This document shows, piece by piece, positions 17,757 to 26,189 of a stretch of DNA of 64,000 nucleotides. Both the position numbers and the translations under genes were made by a program. Origin of the DNA: Pseudomonas sp. SCA2728.1_7 (GTDB taxonomy: Bacteria > Pseudomonadota > Gammaproteobacteria > Pseudomonadales > Pseudomonadaceae); NCBI RefSeq assembly GCF_018138145.1, contig NZ_CP073104.1:806001-870000 (forward strand), read 5' to 3'. A model generated the notes under the pieces. The model was not told the origin of the DNA, ran no database searches, and worked only from the letters and a program-made list of their open reading frames with translations. Numbering within the stretch: position 1 is the stretch's first letter; the number at the start of each line of letters is the position of its first letter.

Positions 17757-18662
17757 GTGGATTTCAACGGCAGGTCAGGTGAAATGAGCGTGTTCACCAC
17801 CGTGGCCCAGGAAGGCAGCCTGTCGGCCGCCGCGCGTGCGCTGGGCCTGACACCTTCGGCAGTCAGCAGGATCATTGCGCGCACCGAGCAACGGCTTGGC
17901 ACTCGCCTGCTGCTGCGCACCACCCGGGCGATCACCTTCACGGCCGAGGGCGAAGCGTTCTTGCGCGGCGCCCGGCGTATCCTCGCCGACATGGACGAGG
18001 TCGAAGAAGCCATCGCCGACCAAGGCGTGCCCAGAGGGCGATTGCGCGTCAGCGCCGCCCTTGGCCATGGACGCCTGGCCATTGTTCCCTTGGTCGCGGC
18101 CTTCAGCGCCCGTTACCCGAACATCGTCGTAGACCTCAACCTCGGCGACGAAGTGGTCGATATTCTCGGCGGGCAAGCCGACGTCGCGGTGCGCTTCGGC
18201 CTTCTGCCCGACAGCCCGCTGACCGCACGCAGGATCGGCACCACCGGCCAGGTCGTGGTGGCATCGCCCGAGTATCTGCAGCGCCACGGCGTCCCGCAGG
18301 AACCGGAAGACCTGCTCCAGCACAACTGCCTGCGCTTCAACTTCCGCCGTGCCGAACCCAACTGGCCATTCATCCGCGATGGCAAATCGTTTGCCCTGAA
18401 GGTCAGCGGCAACATCGAATGCAGCAGTGGTGAAGCGCTGGCACAATTCGCGCGAATGGGTGCCGGCATTGCCCGTATCGGGGAGTTCAGCGTGAGCAAG
18501 GATCTGCAGCGCGGCGACCTGATTGCGCTGCTGGAAACCTGCAACCCCGGGGACCAGGAACCGATTCATGCGGTGTTCGTCGGTGGCGCGGCGATGCCGG
18601 CGCGGGTGCGGTTGTTCGTGGACTTCTTGCTGGAGCATCACCGGATGTCAGCGCAGGTATAA
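17757..18662 (+). CDS. LysR-family regulator, divergent from MFS exporter
   Basis: A 301-residue LysR protein starting at a GTG at 17757 with AGGAGG seven bases upstream. The DNA-binding domain reads FTTVAQEGSLSAAARALGLTPSAVSRII, and the C-terminal effector domain is complete. It belongs to the PA0477/DsdC-like group only by general likeness. In the 94-bp divergent promoter, AATGCTA and TAGCATT (17687 and 17719) are inverted, a possible LysR box. Regulation of the adjacent MFS gene is inferred. Confidence 0.86.
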   Translation: MDFNGRSGEMSVFTTVAQEGSLSAAARALGLTPSAVSRIIARTEQRLGTRLLLRTTRAITFTAEGEAFLRGARRILADMDEVEEAIADQGVPRGRLRVSAALGHGRLAIVPLVAAFSARYPNIVVDLNLGDEVVDILGGQADVAVRFGLLPDSPLTARRIGTTGQVVVASPEYLQRHGVPQEPEDLLQHNCLRFNFRRAEPNWPFIRDGKSFALKVSGNIECSSGEALAQFARMGAGIARIGEFSVSKDLQRGDLIALLETCNPGDQEPIHAVFVGGAAMPARVRLFVDFLLEHHRMSAQV

Positions 18663-18748
18663 GCTGATATTTGCGCAGTTGCATTGCCGATAATTCGGCG
18701 CGTGCGAATGACATCCCATACACAAGGTGCGGAACAAGGAAGTACCCA

Positions 18749-20002
18749 TTGAGTACATTTCGAAAGTATCTTTGTCTGGACTTGTTACTTTGGATCTACC
18801 TCGGCTGCTGGAATACGACGCTACCGCTGATTATCGTGCAGCGAGGAAGTCTGCTGGAGCTGGCGGCATACGAAACAGCGCTCGCGCTCGCGGCGATCAT
18901 TTCAATGTTGTGCCTGGCGCCGCGTGTTGAGTCAATGCGCCGCAGTACAGCGCTTAAGGTCGGCTGTTTTGCGATCTTGATCGCAAGTGTTTTGCGATAC
19001 TTTTTTGCCGCAAGCTGGTATTCGCTTGATGCGCTGATATTGGTCGATGTGATCGCTGCATCAGCATTTGGAATGATTCAGCCTCTTTTGGGCATCTATC
19101 CTGCGGAAACCGTTGATAAACATCGTGCGGAGGCTGCATTTCGCGTCCGGCGCATCGTTGTTACGGTCGGCCGGGTTGCGGGGCCTTTGTTGGCGGGTAT
19201 TGTGATTACGGTTTATTCACTGGAAATCTCGCTGCTATTTGTGTCGATCTTGGGATTGGTCATTGTGGTTTTAGGCATGGCGTTACCGGTCAGCGCAGCT
19301 CCTGCCCTGCAACCCCGAAAATCATCAACTGATCTTGTTAATGACATGCTGTTGGGGCTTAAACTCAAATGCGTTTTACCGCCAGAACAGTTTTTGACCT
19401 TTTCCGGATTACTACTGAGTCTGGCCGTCACCGCGACCGTACCGATGCTGGTTCCAGCGCTCATACACGCGCGCGGCCTAGCCGAAGGTAGCGTTGGCTT
19501 GTTCAATGCGGTATTTGCGGGTGGAGCCGTTGCAGGGTTGTTCTTTTTAAGCCCGCTGATTAGCAAAAAGGAAAATCAGCGCAACAAGTATCTTGGATGC
19601 TGGACACTGTTAACGTTTGCACTCTGTGCAGCGACACAAGCCGACGAAATCTGGCTGTTGGGTACTTGCCTGTTTTTTGCCGGAGCGGCGAGTGCTTGCA
19701 TTACGATGGTCGGAATGGACAAGAGGCTCATGTCGATCCCCTCCGGTGTTCGCGTACGACTGATGGCATCCACATTAGTGATCAGTCAGCTAGGTAGCTC
19801 GATTTCATTCATGATGACGGGCGCCATCATGTCCAGATCCGGCGCAACCAGTTTGATGTGGCTTTATCTCGGGGTATTTCTGATTATCGTCATGTATTCC
19901 ATGCGATCAAAAAAGATATGGCAATTCCTGGACGATGACGCCGAGTCAGAGCTGTATTACGCGAAAAACCATCCGAAACTGGCGGCGATCATGAGTCCAT
20001 GA
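18749..20002 (+). CDS. Atypical MFS-type membrane transporter
   Basis: A 417-residue integral membrane protein with about 11-12 hydrophobic segments and MFS-like spacing. The TTG at 18749 follows AAGGAAG and begins MSTFRKYLCLDLLLWIYL; earlier in-frame ATG at 18671 would add a hydrophilic tail without a ribosome site. Central loop (APALQPRKSSTDLVNDMLLG) separates two six-helix halves. It is more AT-rich than core genes. A 108-bp piece of its 3' part (19765-19872) is repeated at 22732-22839 with four mismatches. Neighbours are an AraC regulator and cupin genes; the substrate is unknown. Confidence 0.75.
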   Translation: MSTFRKYLCLDLLLWIYLGCWNTTLPLIIVQRGSLLELAAYETALALAAIISMLCLAPRVESMRRSTALKVGCFAILIASVLRYFFAASWYSLDALILVDVIAASAFGMIQPLLGIYPAETVDKHRAEAAFRVRRIVVTVGRVAGPLLAGIVITVYSLEISLLFVSILGLVIVVLGMALPVSAAPALQPRKSSTDLVNDMLLGLKLKCVLPPEQFLTFSGLLLSLAVTATVPMLVPALIHARGLAEGSVGLFNAVFAGGAVAGLFFLSPLISKKENQRNKYLGCWTLLTFALCAATQADEIWLLGTCLFFAGAASACITMVGMDKRLMSIPSGVRVRLMASTLVISQLGSSISFMMTGAIMSRSGATSLMWLYLGVFLIIVMYSMRSKKIWQFLDDDAESELYYAKNHPKLAAIMSP

Positions 20003-20387
20003 AATGTCTCCTGAGAATGTGCCCGACATGCCGGGACGACGCGATCATCCATGTTTAGCTGCCAACATTGACCTGAACCGAGCAATCCCCTGCGAACGAA
20101 ACTGCCCCGTAGCAGGAGCAAAAAACCTGACGCCGATCCCGTAAAACGGGGACGCTGTACCCGCAATGAAAGCATATTCCCAGTCCGCAAAACCGGGTGT
20201 CAGTATCAAACCTACGCGTGCCATCAGTCAGATCCGCCATGAATGCCCGCAACCTATGACGACAACAAACAGACACCAAAGGCTTCGGGTCCAAAGCAGT
20301 CAAAAACAGACATCTGAATAACCGTGCTTGTATATTCCCGAAAGGCAGATCTTCACGCCCCCTGCGCGGATTCGGAGAGGTACATTC
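20003..20387. other. Intergenic region, no gene recognised
   Basis: 385 bp between the MFS gene and the AraC gene. Short open frames occur on the minus strand but lack ribosome sites and family likeness. A ribosome site (GGAGAGG at 20374) belongs to the AraC gene. Nothing else is supported; it may hold decayed sequence. Confidence 0.5.
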
Positions 20388-21212
20388 ATGGATCAGAAAA
20401 ATGGCCAACGTGCCAATGCCGACTGGGTCATCCGCAGTGTTCAACCTGGAGGTATCGAACGTATCGAAGCGTGGTTCGGCAGCCACGGCTACGATCCTCA
20501 TCGACACGACACCTACTCGATCGGCCGTACGTTGGCGGGCGTCCAGAGCTTTCACTACGCAGGCTCGTTGCGCCACGGTATCCCCGGCAACACGCTGGTG
20601 CTTCACCCCGACGAACTCCACGATGGCATGGCCGGTACGGACGCAGGCTTTCGTTATCGAATGGCCTACGTTGATCCGGCATTAATCCAGACCGTTTTGG
20701 GCGGAGAACCTTTGCCTTTTATCGCAGGGGGACTTTCGAGCGATCCGCGTCTGTTCCATGCCAGTGAAGCATTCGTGCAAGCAGTGGATCATTCTCTGGA
20801 AACACTGGAGGAACAGGACGCGCTGTATGACTTGGCGATGGCGTTGCGTGCGGTCGGCGGCAAACCGCGCGGGCGCAAGCGTGTGGATTACCGCGCAGCC
20901 GAGCGCGTCAGAGCATTCATCCTCGAACATCTGCACACATGCATTTCGCTGGAGATGCTGGAACATGCCAGTGGGCGCGAGCGCTGGAGCCTGTCACGCG
21001 ACTTCAGAACACTTTACGGCACGAGCCCTTACCGATTTGTCACCCTGCGCCGTCTGGATCGGTTCCGCGCATTGGTGCTTCAAGGCTTCACCCTGGTGGA
21101 TGCGGCCCTCGTCGCGGGTTTCCACGATCAAAGTCATATGACGCGACACTTCACCCGCTGCTACGGAGTTCCACCCATGCGCTGGCTGGAACGATTGCGC
21201 GCCGCACGCTGA
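20388..21212 (+). CDS. AraC-family regulator with N-terminal cupin-type sensor domain
   Basis: A 274-residue regulator. The ATG at 20388 follows GGAGAGG; an in-frame ATG at 20328 lacks one. Residues about 20-150 form the AraC-type sensor barrel (HRHDTYSIGRTLAGVQSF, GNTLVLHPDELHDG). The C-terminal pair of helix-turn-helix units is intact (LEMLEHASGRERWSLSRDF and DAALVAGFHDQSHMTRHF). It probably senses a small ligand and controls adjacent genes, either the MFS exporter upstream or the cupin genes downstream. Which one cannot be read from the sequence. Confidence 0.87.
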   Translation: MDQKNGQRANADWVIRSVQPGGIERIEAWFGSHGYDPHRHDTYSIGRTLAGVQSFHYAGSLRHGIPGNTLVLHPDELHDGMAGTDAGFRYRMAYVDPALIQTVLGGEPLPFIAGGLSSDPRLFHASEAFVQAVDHSLETLEEQDALYDLAMALRAVGGKPRGRKRVDYRAAERVRAFILEHLHTCISLEMLEHASGRERWSLSRDFRTLYGTSPYRFVTLRRLDRFRALVLQGFTLVDAALVAGFHDQSHMTRHFTRCYGVPPMRWLERLRAAR

Positions 21213-21283
21213 CTTGCAGGATCGTACAAGAGCGCCCTGCTCCATGCTCTTAGGATGGCGACTTCGAACACCGAGGATCCGTC

Positions 21284-21670
21284 ATGTCAAAGCTCCGTCA
21301 TCAACAATCATCAGTTCCTGTAAACCTGGCACATAAAGCTTCGCTCATCGAACAGCAATGGAGCCCCAGGGTTGTTGCAGAAATGAATGACTACCAGTTC
21401 AAGGTTGTGCGAATCGAAGGCGAATTCATCTGGCACTCACATCCTGAGACCGACGAAGCATTTCTTGTCCTGGAAGGCACCTTGCGCATCGACCTGCCGG
21501 ATGGCTGCGTCTATGTGAATCCCGACGAACTGTATGTAGTACCCCGCGGCGTAGAACATCGGACGGCTGCAGAAGGTGAAGCAAAACTGCTGATGATCGA
21601 GCCTCGAGGCATTTTGAACACCGGGCATGAGGATGACGAAAGAACGGCTTTGAACGACGTCTGGATATAA
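21284..21670 (+). CDS. Single-domain cupin protein
   Basis: A 128-residue cupin. Motif 1 is visible as WHSHPETDEAFLVLEG and motif 2 as PDELYVVPRGVEHRT, giving the usual two-His, Glu and His metal site. GAGG lies just upstream of the ATG. Proteins of this size and layout often bind a metal and act on or sense small acids, but no reaction can be assigned. It follows the AraC gene by 71 bp on the same strand. Confidence 0.8.
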   Translation: MSKLRHQQSSVPVNLAHKASLIEQQWSPRVVAEMNDYQFKVVRIEGEFIWHSHPETDEAFLVLEGTLRIDLPDGCVYVNPDELYVVPRGVEHRTAAEGEAKLLMIEPRGILNTGHEDDERTALNDVWI

Positions 21671-21727
21671 TCCAGCGTTATCCATTATCAAAGCCGATGA
21701 ATTCACGATTTTGCGGGAGATGTGACA

Positions 21728-21949
21728 GTGCTATCCGATCCAGAGGCGCGCGTAGCACTCAAAGAACTGATTGAAAAATACCTCAAGGGAAGAGATCCCG
21801 ATTACGACCGTCTGATCGAAATTGTTCAGGATCCTTCGCGGCAAGTTCCGATCAGGGGTGTGCTTGAGGACATTAGACGGTACAACAAGGTCCAGTACAC
21901 GCAGCAGGACCTAGAACTGATCGACAACCTTTTGTACATGTATGGCTGA
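21728..21949 (+). CDS. Small protein of unknown function
   Basis: A 73-residue, mainly helical, charged protein (MLSDPEARVALKELIEKYLKG..., ending DNLLYMYG). The GTG at 21728 sits 8 bases after GGGAG; a GTG at 21722 is too close to that site. I do not recognise the family. No signal peptide or membrane segment. It is followed directly by IS66 remnants. Its length and charge are compatible with a regulator or immunity-like protein, but this is not shown. Confidence 0.5.
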   Translation: MLSDPEARVALKELIEKYLKGRDPDYDRLIEIVQDPSRQVPIRGVLEDIRRYNKVQYTQQDLELIDNLLYMYG

Positions 21950-22003
21950 GACAGAACGTGCTGGTCGCGGGCAAATGGTTGAAATAGGGTTGCACAGTGA
22001 GAT

Positions 22004-22105
22004 GGGCATCCACCTGTGCGGCAACAGGTCGGAAATATCACTCGCCCGGCGCGTCGGCAGACGCGTCAGACCTTCTTTCAGACATCGGCCTGAGTCATGC
22101 ATCAT
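22004..22105 (-). pseudogene. IS66 transposase C-terminal remnant (minus strand)
   Basis: On the minus strand the sequence reads LKEGLTRLPTRRASDISDLLPHRW, the recognisable C-terminal tail of IS66-family TnpC transposases (family form YLKDVLTRLPTxxAS-I-ELLPHRW). Only this end survives; the normal stop codon is lost and the frame runs on to 21911. It faces away from a second tail on the plus strand. Confidence 0.7.
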
Positions 22106-22109
22106 GACT

Positions 22110-22179
22110 TCGGTGAACGCTTACGCATCGGGCAAGTGAAATTGAAGAGCTGCTGCCGCATAAATGGCAACTCGATTAG
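22110..22179 (+). pseudogene. IS66 transposase C-terminal remnant (plus strand)
   Basis: On the plus strand, THRASEIEELLPHKWQLD followed by TAG (22123-22179) matches the same IS66 TnpC tail as the minus-strand remnant beside it. Upstream the frame is broken. The two tails differ in sequence, so they come from two IS66 elements or an old inverted duplication. Confidence 0.68.
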
Positions 22180-22224
22180 CTACGCGAGGCGGGATGCCCG
22201 TACAAATACTTTCGGGAGTGATTA

Positions 22225-22728
22225 ATGAGCAATGACCCCTGTGCTTTAGCTGCGCGCATGATTCGCAACTTCAATGATGTGCCGCTGCAATACGAGCGCC
22301 GCGACCCTCTTTACGAGAGCCATGGCGCGCGCCTCGGCACTGACACCGTCGCGCAGAAACTCGGTGCGTCGATGGACATCGTCGCGCCAGGCAAGCGTTC
22401 TTGCCCCTACCATTTTCATTATGCTCAGGAAGAGATGTTTGTCATCCTGGAAGGGTTCGGCACCCTGCGCGTGGCGGGTGAAATGTTGCCGATCCGAAGC
22501 GGCGACGTCATCTTCATTCCGGCCGGCCCCGAGTATCCGCATCAAATCATCAACACCTCGGATGCGCCGCTGAAGTACCTGTCCATTAGCACCCGAGAAA
22601 CCCCCGAAATCTGCCAATACCCGGACTCCGGCAAATATCAGGCGATGGTCACAATCAATGGAGCTCGCGCGTTCACCGCTGTGCAGCGGCCCGGGACTAC
22701 GCTTGATTATTGGGACGACGAACCATGA
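22225..22728 (+). CDS. Cupin-domain protein
   Basis: A 167-residue protein with a central cupin fold: motif 1 PYHFHYAQEEMFVILEG and motif 2 SGDVIFIPAGPEYPHQIIN give the metal-binding His, His, Glu and His. A GGGAG precedes the ATG. Residues after about 120 (DSGKYQAMV...LDYWDDEP) form a tail seen in the sugar-isomerase-like cupin group. It is distinct from the smaller cupin at 21284. The 3' end abuts the duplicated MFS fragment, so its present position may be the result of a rearrangement. Function unknown. Confidence 0.8.
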   Translation: MSNDPCALAARMIRNFNDVPLQYERRDPLYESHGARLGTDTVAQKLGASMDIVAPGKRSCPYHFHYAQEEMFVILEGFGTLRVAGEMLPIRSGDVIFIPAGPEYPHQIINTSDAPLKYLSISTRETPEICQYPDSGKYQAMVTINGARAFTAVQRPGTTLDYWDDEP

Positions 22729-22731
22729 GGG

Positions 22732-22839
22732 GGCATCCACATTAGTGATCAGTCAGCCAGGAAGCTCGGTTTCATTCATGATGACGGGCGCCATCATGTC
22801 CAGATCCGGCGCAACCAGTTCGATGTGGCTTTATCTCGG
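22732..22839 (+). pseudogene. Duplicated fragment of the upstream MFS gene
   Basis: This 108-bp stretch matches 19765-19872 inside the MFS gene with four mismatches (about 96 percent). It encodes ASTLVISQPGSSVSFMM and onward but has no start codon, no upstream part and no downstream continuation. It marks a recombination event in the 18.7-22.9 kb patch. Confidence 0.85.
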
Positions 22840-22917
22840 AATGCGCTTGAGACATTACTGATTTGAGCAACAAACTTCGCATTGTTCACCCCCTCCACCT
22901 CTCAACATCGGCGTGAT

Positions 22918-23319
22918 TCAAGCCAGAGATTCCAACTTGTCGTCACAGACGGCAGAGCGCCTGAGCTCCAGGATCGTGCGTTCATGCACTGCGCCCCACT
23001 CTCGCATCGCACTCACCAATGGCGCGAGTGAATGACCTAACGCTGTAAGCGAATACTCCACTTTGGGTGGCACCTCGCGATAGATTTCGCGATGAATCAC
23101 CCCGTCCGTCTCCAGTTCTCTGAGCTGGAGTGTCAGCATCCTCTGCGTGATATCTGGAATCAGCCGACGTAGCTCGTTAAAGCGCTTCGTGCCTGACATC
23201 AGGTGAAAAAGTATGAGCGATTTCCATTTTCCACCGATGACATCGACAGTGAATGCGACGGGACAAGCGAAAGCCTCGATTTCATCCTGGGGGTTACATT
23301 TTTTCACTGTTATCACCAT
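22918..23319 (-). CDS. HxlR-family transcriptional regulator
   Basis: A 133-residue winged-helix protein. Family hallmarks are present: the N-terminal [23 protein letters not shown], then [27 protein letters not shown], and the wing ([16 protein letters not shown]). HxlR proteins respond to electrophiles and oxidants and often use the N-terminal cysteine here. The start at 23319 is preferred over 23346 because a perfect palindrome (23340-23355) lies just upstream and would otherwise sit in the coding region. It diverges from an OYE-type reductase, its likely target. Confidence 0.85.
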   Translation of the reverse strand: MVITVKKCNPQDEIEAFACPVAFTVDVIGGKWKSLILFHLMSGTKRFNELRRLIPDITQRMLTLQLRELETDGVIHREIYREVPPKVEYSLTALGHSLAPLVSAMREWGAVHERTILELRRSAVCDDKLESLA

Positions 23320-23339
23320 GGTATAAAAAGTGTGCCTAC

Positions 23340-23355
23340 CGCACAAAATTGTGCG
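23340..23355. promoter_or_regulatory. Palindrome between HxlR and OYE genes
   Basis: CGCACAA-AA-TTGTGCG has perfect 7-bp arms. It lies 21 bp from the HxlR start codon and 65 bp from the reductase start, a suitable place for a dimeric HxlR operator. Confidence 0.55.
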
Positions 23356-23420
23356 TACTTACGTCGATGTGCTGCAAAAGTTAGCATGGATTCCATATTC
23401 ACCACTATGGAATCGGACAG

Positions 23421-24461
23421 ATGAGTTTGTTGTTATCACCCTATGAAATTAAGGGCCTCACCCTGAAAAACCGGGTCGTCATGTCCCCTATGTGCATGCA
23501 TATGGCGGCGGATGATGGTTTCGTCACTGACTGGCACCGCGTTCATTACGGCGCTCGTGCTCTGGGTCAGGCGGCGCTGATTTTTCCCGAAACGCTGGCC
23601 ATTCAGGCTGACGGTCGTATTGGCGCCGGTGACCTTGGCATCTGGAGCGATGAGCACGTTGTCGGCTTGAAGGCGCTGACGGAATTGCTTCACGGCTTTG
23701 GTGCAAAAGCCGGCGCTCAGATCGGCCATGCGGGGCGCAATGCTGACCTGCCCGGTCTGATTCACATCGCGCCATCGGCGATTCCATTTACGCAAACCAG
23801 CCCTGTTCCTCGCGAACTCGCGGCTGATGAGATTCCGGCTCTGGTAAAGCTGTACGGCGATGCCGCACGTCGAGCCAGCGAAGCTGGCTTCGATGTGCTT
23901 GAGATCCATGCCGCGCACGGCTACTTGTTAAGTGAGTTTCTCTCGCCGTTGGCTAATACCCGCGACGACGAATATGGCGGAGATGCCGAGCGTCGTTATC
24001 GCTTCCTGCGCGAGGTGCTGGAAGAGGTCAAAACGCATTGGGGGGATCGCCCTCTGTTCGTGCGCATCTCCAGTTCTGATTACGCCGAAGGCGGAAACAC
24101 GCCCGAGTCGTTCCTCGAATATGGTCGCTGGATGAAAGCGCAGGGCGTTGACTTGATCGACTGCAGCTCCGGCGGGATCAAGATGGTCAAGGTCGAGACC
24201 TACCCGGGTTACCAGGTGCCGGCCGCTGAATTACTGCGTAAGGAGTTGCATATAGCAACAGGCGCTGTGGGTGTGATTCAGAGTGGACGTCAGGCTGAAG
24301 AAATCCTGCAGAACGGCCGAGCTGATCTGGTGTTTGTCGGGCGGCAAATGCTCCGAGATCCATTCTGGGTTCGCAGCGCTGCAGATGATCTTGAAGAAAT
24401 CATTGAGATTCCTACCGCCTACACACGTTATGGATCTGTCTGGCTTGATGCCAAAGCCTGA
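23421..24461 (+). CDS. OYE-family NADH:flavin oxidoreductase (YqjM/NamA type)
   Basis: A 346-residue FMN-dependent ene-reductase. Typical signatures are the N-terminal LTLKNRVVMSPMCMHMA, the active-site region GHAGRNAD, the YqjM-like HAAHGYLLSEFLSPLANTRDDEYGG, and the C-terminal phosphate-binding region ending GRADLVFVGRQMLRDP. It should reduce activated C=C bonds of alpha,beta-unsaturated carbonyls or nitro compounds with NAD(P)H. It diverges from an HxlR regulator and is followed at 40 bp by a small NTF2-like gene, a likely operon responding to reactive electrophiles. Confidence 0.88.
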   Translation: MSLLLSPYEIKGLTLKNRVVMSPMCMHMAADDGFVTDWHRVHYGARALGQAALIFPETLAIQADGRIGAGDLGIWSDEHVVGLKALTELLHGFGAKAGAQIGHAGRNADLPGLIHIAPSAIPFTQTSPVPRELAADEIPALVKLYGDAARRASEAGFDVLEIHAAHGYLLSEFLSPLANTRDDEYGGDAERRYRFLREVLEEVKTHWGDRPLFVRISSSDYAEGGNTPESFLEYGRWMKAQGVDLIDCSSGGIKMVKVETYPGYQVPAAELLRKELHIATGAVGVIQSGRQAEEILQNGRADLVFVGRQMLRDPFWVRSAADDLEEIIEIPTAYTRYGSVWLDAKA

Positions 24462-24501
24462 TGCCTTTGTTGCACTAATCCTATGAAGCAGGAGCAAGCA
24501 C

Positions 24502-24885
24502 ATGAGCAAGCCGACTTACGTTGAAGAATACCAAGCCATCACCGAGGTGCTTAACCAGTACATTGAGGGCTGCAAGCAGGCCAAAAGCAGCATCATGAAG
24601 CCAGCCTTCAGTGAGCAAGCGACCATGTTCAGCGTCGATGGCGACGGTAAGCTGACGGGCGGCGCAATTTCAATCCTGTTCGACGGGATCGACAAGGGTT
24701 TCCGCCCTTCTCCTGATGCACCGGCGGCTATCGTTCGCGTCGAAGTCGTCGGTACGGCGGCGAGCGCTCGCATCGACGCCAACGACATGTCAGGTATCTC
24801 TTTCACCGACTTTTTTCATCTGCTGAAAGTTGATGGCAAGTGGACTGTGATTAGCAAGATTTTTCAAACGCATGCAGCAGCTTGA
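24502..24885 (+). CDS. NTF2-like / putative lumazine-binding domain protein
   Basis: A 127-residue protein with the alpha-plus-beta cone layout of SnoaL/NTF2-like proteins: an N-terminal helix (YQAITEVLNQYIEGCKQ), ISILFDGIDKGF, then strands ending FFHLLKVDGKWTVISKIFQTH. It matches the lumazine-binding-2 group (PF12893) in pattern. AGGAG precedes the ATG. It follows the OYE reductase in the same direction and may act on a related substrate, but no catalytic residue can be fixed. Confidence 0.7.
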   Translation: MSKPTYVEEYQAITEVLNQYIEGCKQAKSSIMKPAFSEQATMFSVDGDGKLTGGAISILFDGIDKGFRPSPDAPAAIVRVEVVGTAASARIDANDMSGISFTDFFHLLKVDGKWTVISKIFQTHAAA

Positions 24886-24976
24886 TGACTAGTGCCGTCC
24901 GGCGGTTTAGTGTTCGACTCTCCCTGCTCACGCGTTGACATTAGAATTTGCGGGCAGATCTGCTGCGATGGGCGAG

Positions 24977-25003
24977 AAAAAAGGCGCCAAATTGGCGCCT
25001 TTA
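24977..25003. terminator. Bidirectional terminator
   Basis: A 10-bp perfect stem (AAGGCGCCAA-A-TTGGCGCCTT) with A-runs and T-runs outside, between the convergent ends of the NTF2-like gene and the alcohol dehydrogenase gene. Confidence 0.8.
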
Positions 25004-25008
25004 CGTTA

Positions 25009-26019
25009 TTAAGCGACTTTGATCACAACCTTCCCAAATGCTCCCCCCGCGAGATGTTCGTAAGCTTCTCGTGCTTTCTCGAACGGATAGACCTGATCGA
25101 TCACGGGACGGATTTCGTGCTCGTTGAGGAAAGTATTCATCCGGTCAAATGATGAACGCGGCGCCACGGCGATTCCGCGAATGGTCGTCTGGCGGAAAAT
25201 AAGTGGCATCAGATTGAGCTCAACGGTTTGTCCCGTGAGAAAGCCGATCTGCGCAATACGCCCCGATGCCTTGGTTGCTGCGACCGATTGGTTGATGCCA
25301 CTGCCACCGGCCACATCGAGGAGCAGATCCACGCCCTTGCCTTCGGTCAGCTTCAGCACTTCGTCCGCCCACTTCGGGGTCGTTCTGTAGTTGATCCCGG
25401 CCATAGCCCCCAGCCCCTTCACGGTTTGCAGATTCTGGTCGCTGCTCGACGTAGCGATGACCTTCGCGCCAAGTGCAGTAGCAATCTGCACGGCAAATAT
25501 CGATACACCCCCAGTGCCTTGAACCAATACGGTTTGACCCGGCTGGATTTGTCCAAAGTCCACCAGCGAATACCAGGCTGTGAGCGCAGCAATAGGCAGT
25601 GTTGCCGCCTCCTCGTCGCTCATGTTGTCGGGGGCACCGACGGCGCTGTCTTCATGGATGATCATGTATTCGGCCAGACCGCCGGGCAACGGCGAACCGA
25701 AGCAGTAATCGGGTTCGTTCGGCCCTGGTTCGCCATCCAGCCAACGTGAGTAAAGGTGGGAATTGACACGATCACCGACTTTAAAACGCGTGACGTTGTC
25801 ACCAATCGCAACCACCGTGCCGGCTGCATCACTTACGGGAATCAGAGGTTTGGGCACCCTGTGCGGTTCATAAATGCCGTCGACGATAGCCTTATCGCGA
25901 AAGTTGAGCGAGACAGCGCCGACCTTCACCAGTAACTCGCCAGCCTTGGGTTGCGGGGTCGCTACCTCTCCCAATTGCAGGTTGTCGAGTCCGAAATCGT
26001 TCAATAACCAAGCTTTCAT
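25009..26019 (-). CDS. Zinc-independent MDR-type alcohol dehydrogenase / quinone oxidoreductase
   Basis: A 336-residue medium-chain dehydrogenase. The N-terminal catalytic domain lacks the usual catalytic zinc cysteines, as in the quinone-reductase branch (SLNFRDKAIVDGIYEP, PVSDAAGTVVAIGDNVTRFKVGDRV). The Rossmann fold is at about 160-280 (VLVQGTGGVSIFAVQIA). The start at 26019 follows GGAGATTGG; the frame extends to 26148 without a good start. It is divergent from a LysR gene. It should reduce a quinone or aldehyde/ketone with NAD(P)H; the substrate is not known. Confidence 0.83.
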   Translation of the reverse strand: MKAWLLNDFGLDNLQLGEVATPQPKAGELLVKVGAVSLNFRDKAIVDGIYEPHRVPKPLIPVSDAAGTVVAIGDNVTRFKVGDRVNSHLYSRWLDGEPGPNEPDYCFGSPLPGGLAEYMIIHEDSAVGAPDNMSDEEAATLPIAALTAWYSLVDFGQIQPGQTVLVQGTGGVSIFAVQIATALGAKVIATSSSDQNLQTVKGLGAMAGINYRTTPKWADEVLKLTEGKGVDLLLDVAGGSGINQSVAATKASGRIAQIGFLTGQTVELNLMPLIFRQTTIRGIAVAPRSSFDRMNTFLNEHEIRPVIDQVYPFEKAREAYEHLAGGAFGKVVIKVA

Positions 26020-26121
26020 TGCCAATCTCCAAATACACATCAATGGCCTCGAACCAGAGCCGGTTCCGCCTTGGGTGCATTTTTCGCTGTTGAAGGTGCG
26101 CAATAAATGCGTGGAAAAAGA

Positions 26122-26153
26122 CATGATTGTTCTATTCTTGGATAACAATCATG
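26122..26153. promoter_or_regulatory. Inverted repeat between ADH and LysR genes
   Basis: Perfect 10-bp arms, CATGATTGTT and AACAATCATG, with a 12-bp spacer. It lies 36 bp upstream of the LysR start and 102 bp upstream of the dehydrogenase start, as expected of a LysR binding site controlling both promoters. Confidence 0.55.
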
Positions 26154-26189
26154 TTCAACCGTTGATGTCCGGGTTCATAGGAAAGCGTC

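Noticed and set aside
17663..18082. N-terminal extension of the MFS exporter frame
   Set aside because: It overlaps the LysR gene on the opposite strand and lacks a ribosome site; the protein is complete from 17662.
20055..20621. Minus-strand open frame over the AraC gene start
   Set aside because: Overlaps the AraC coding region and has no ribosome site or family match.
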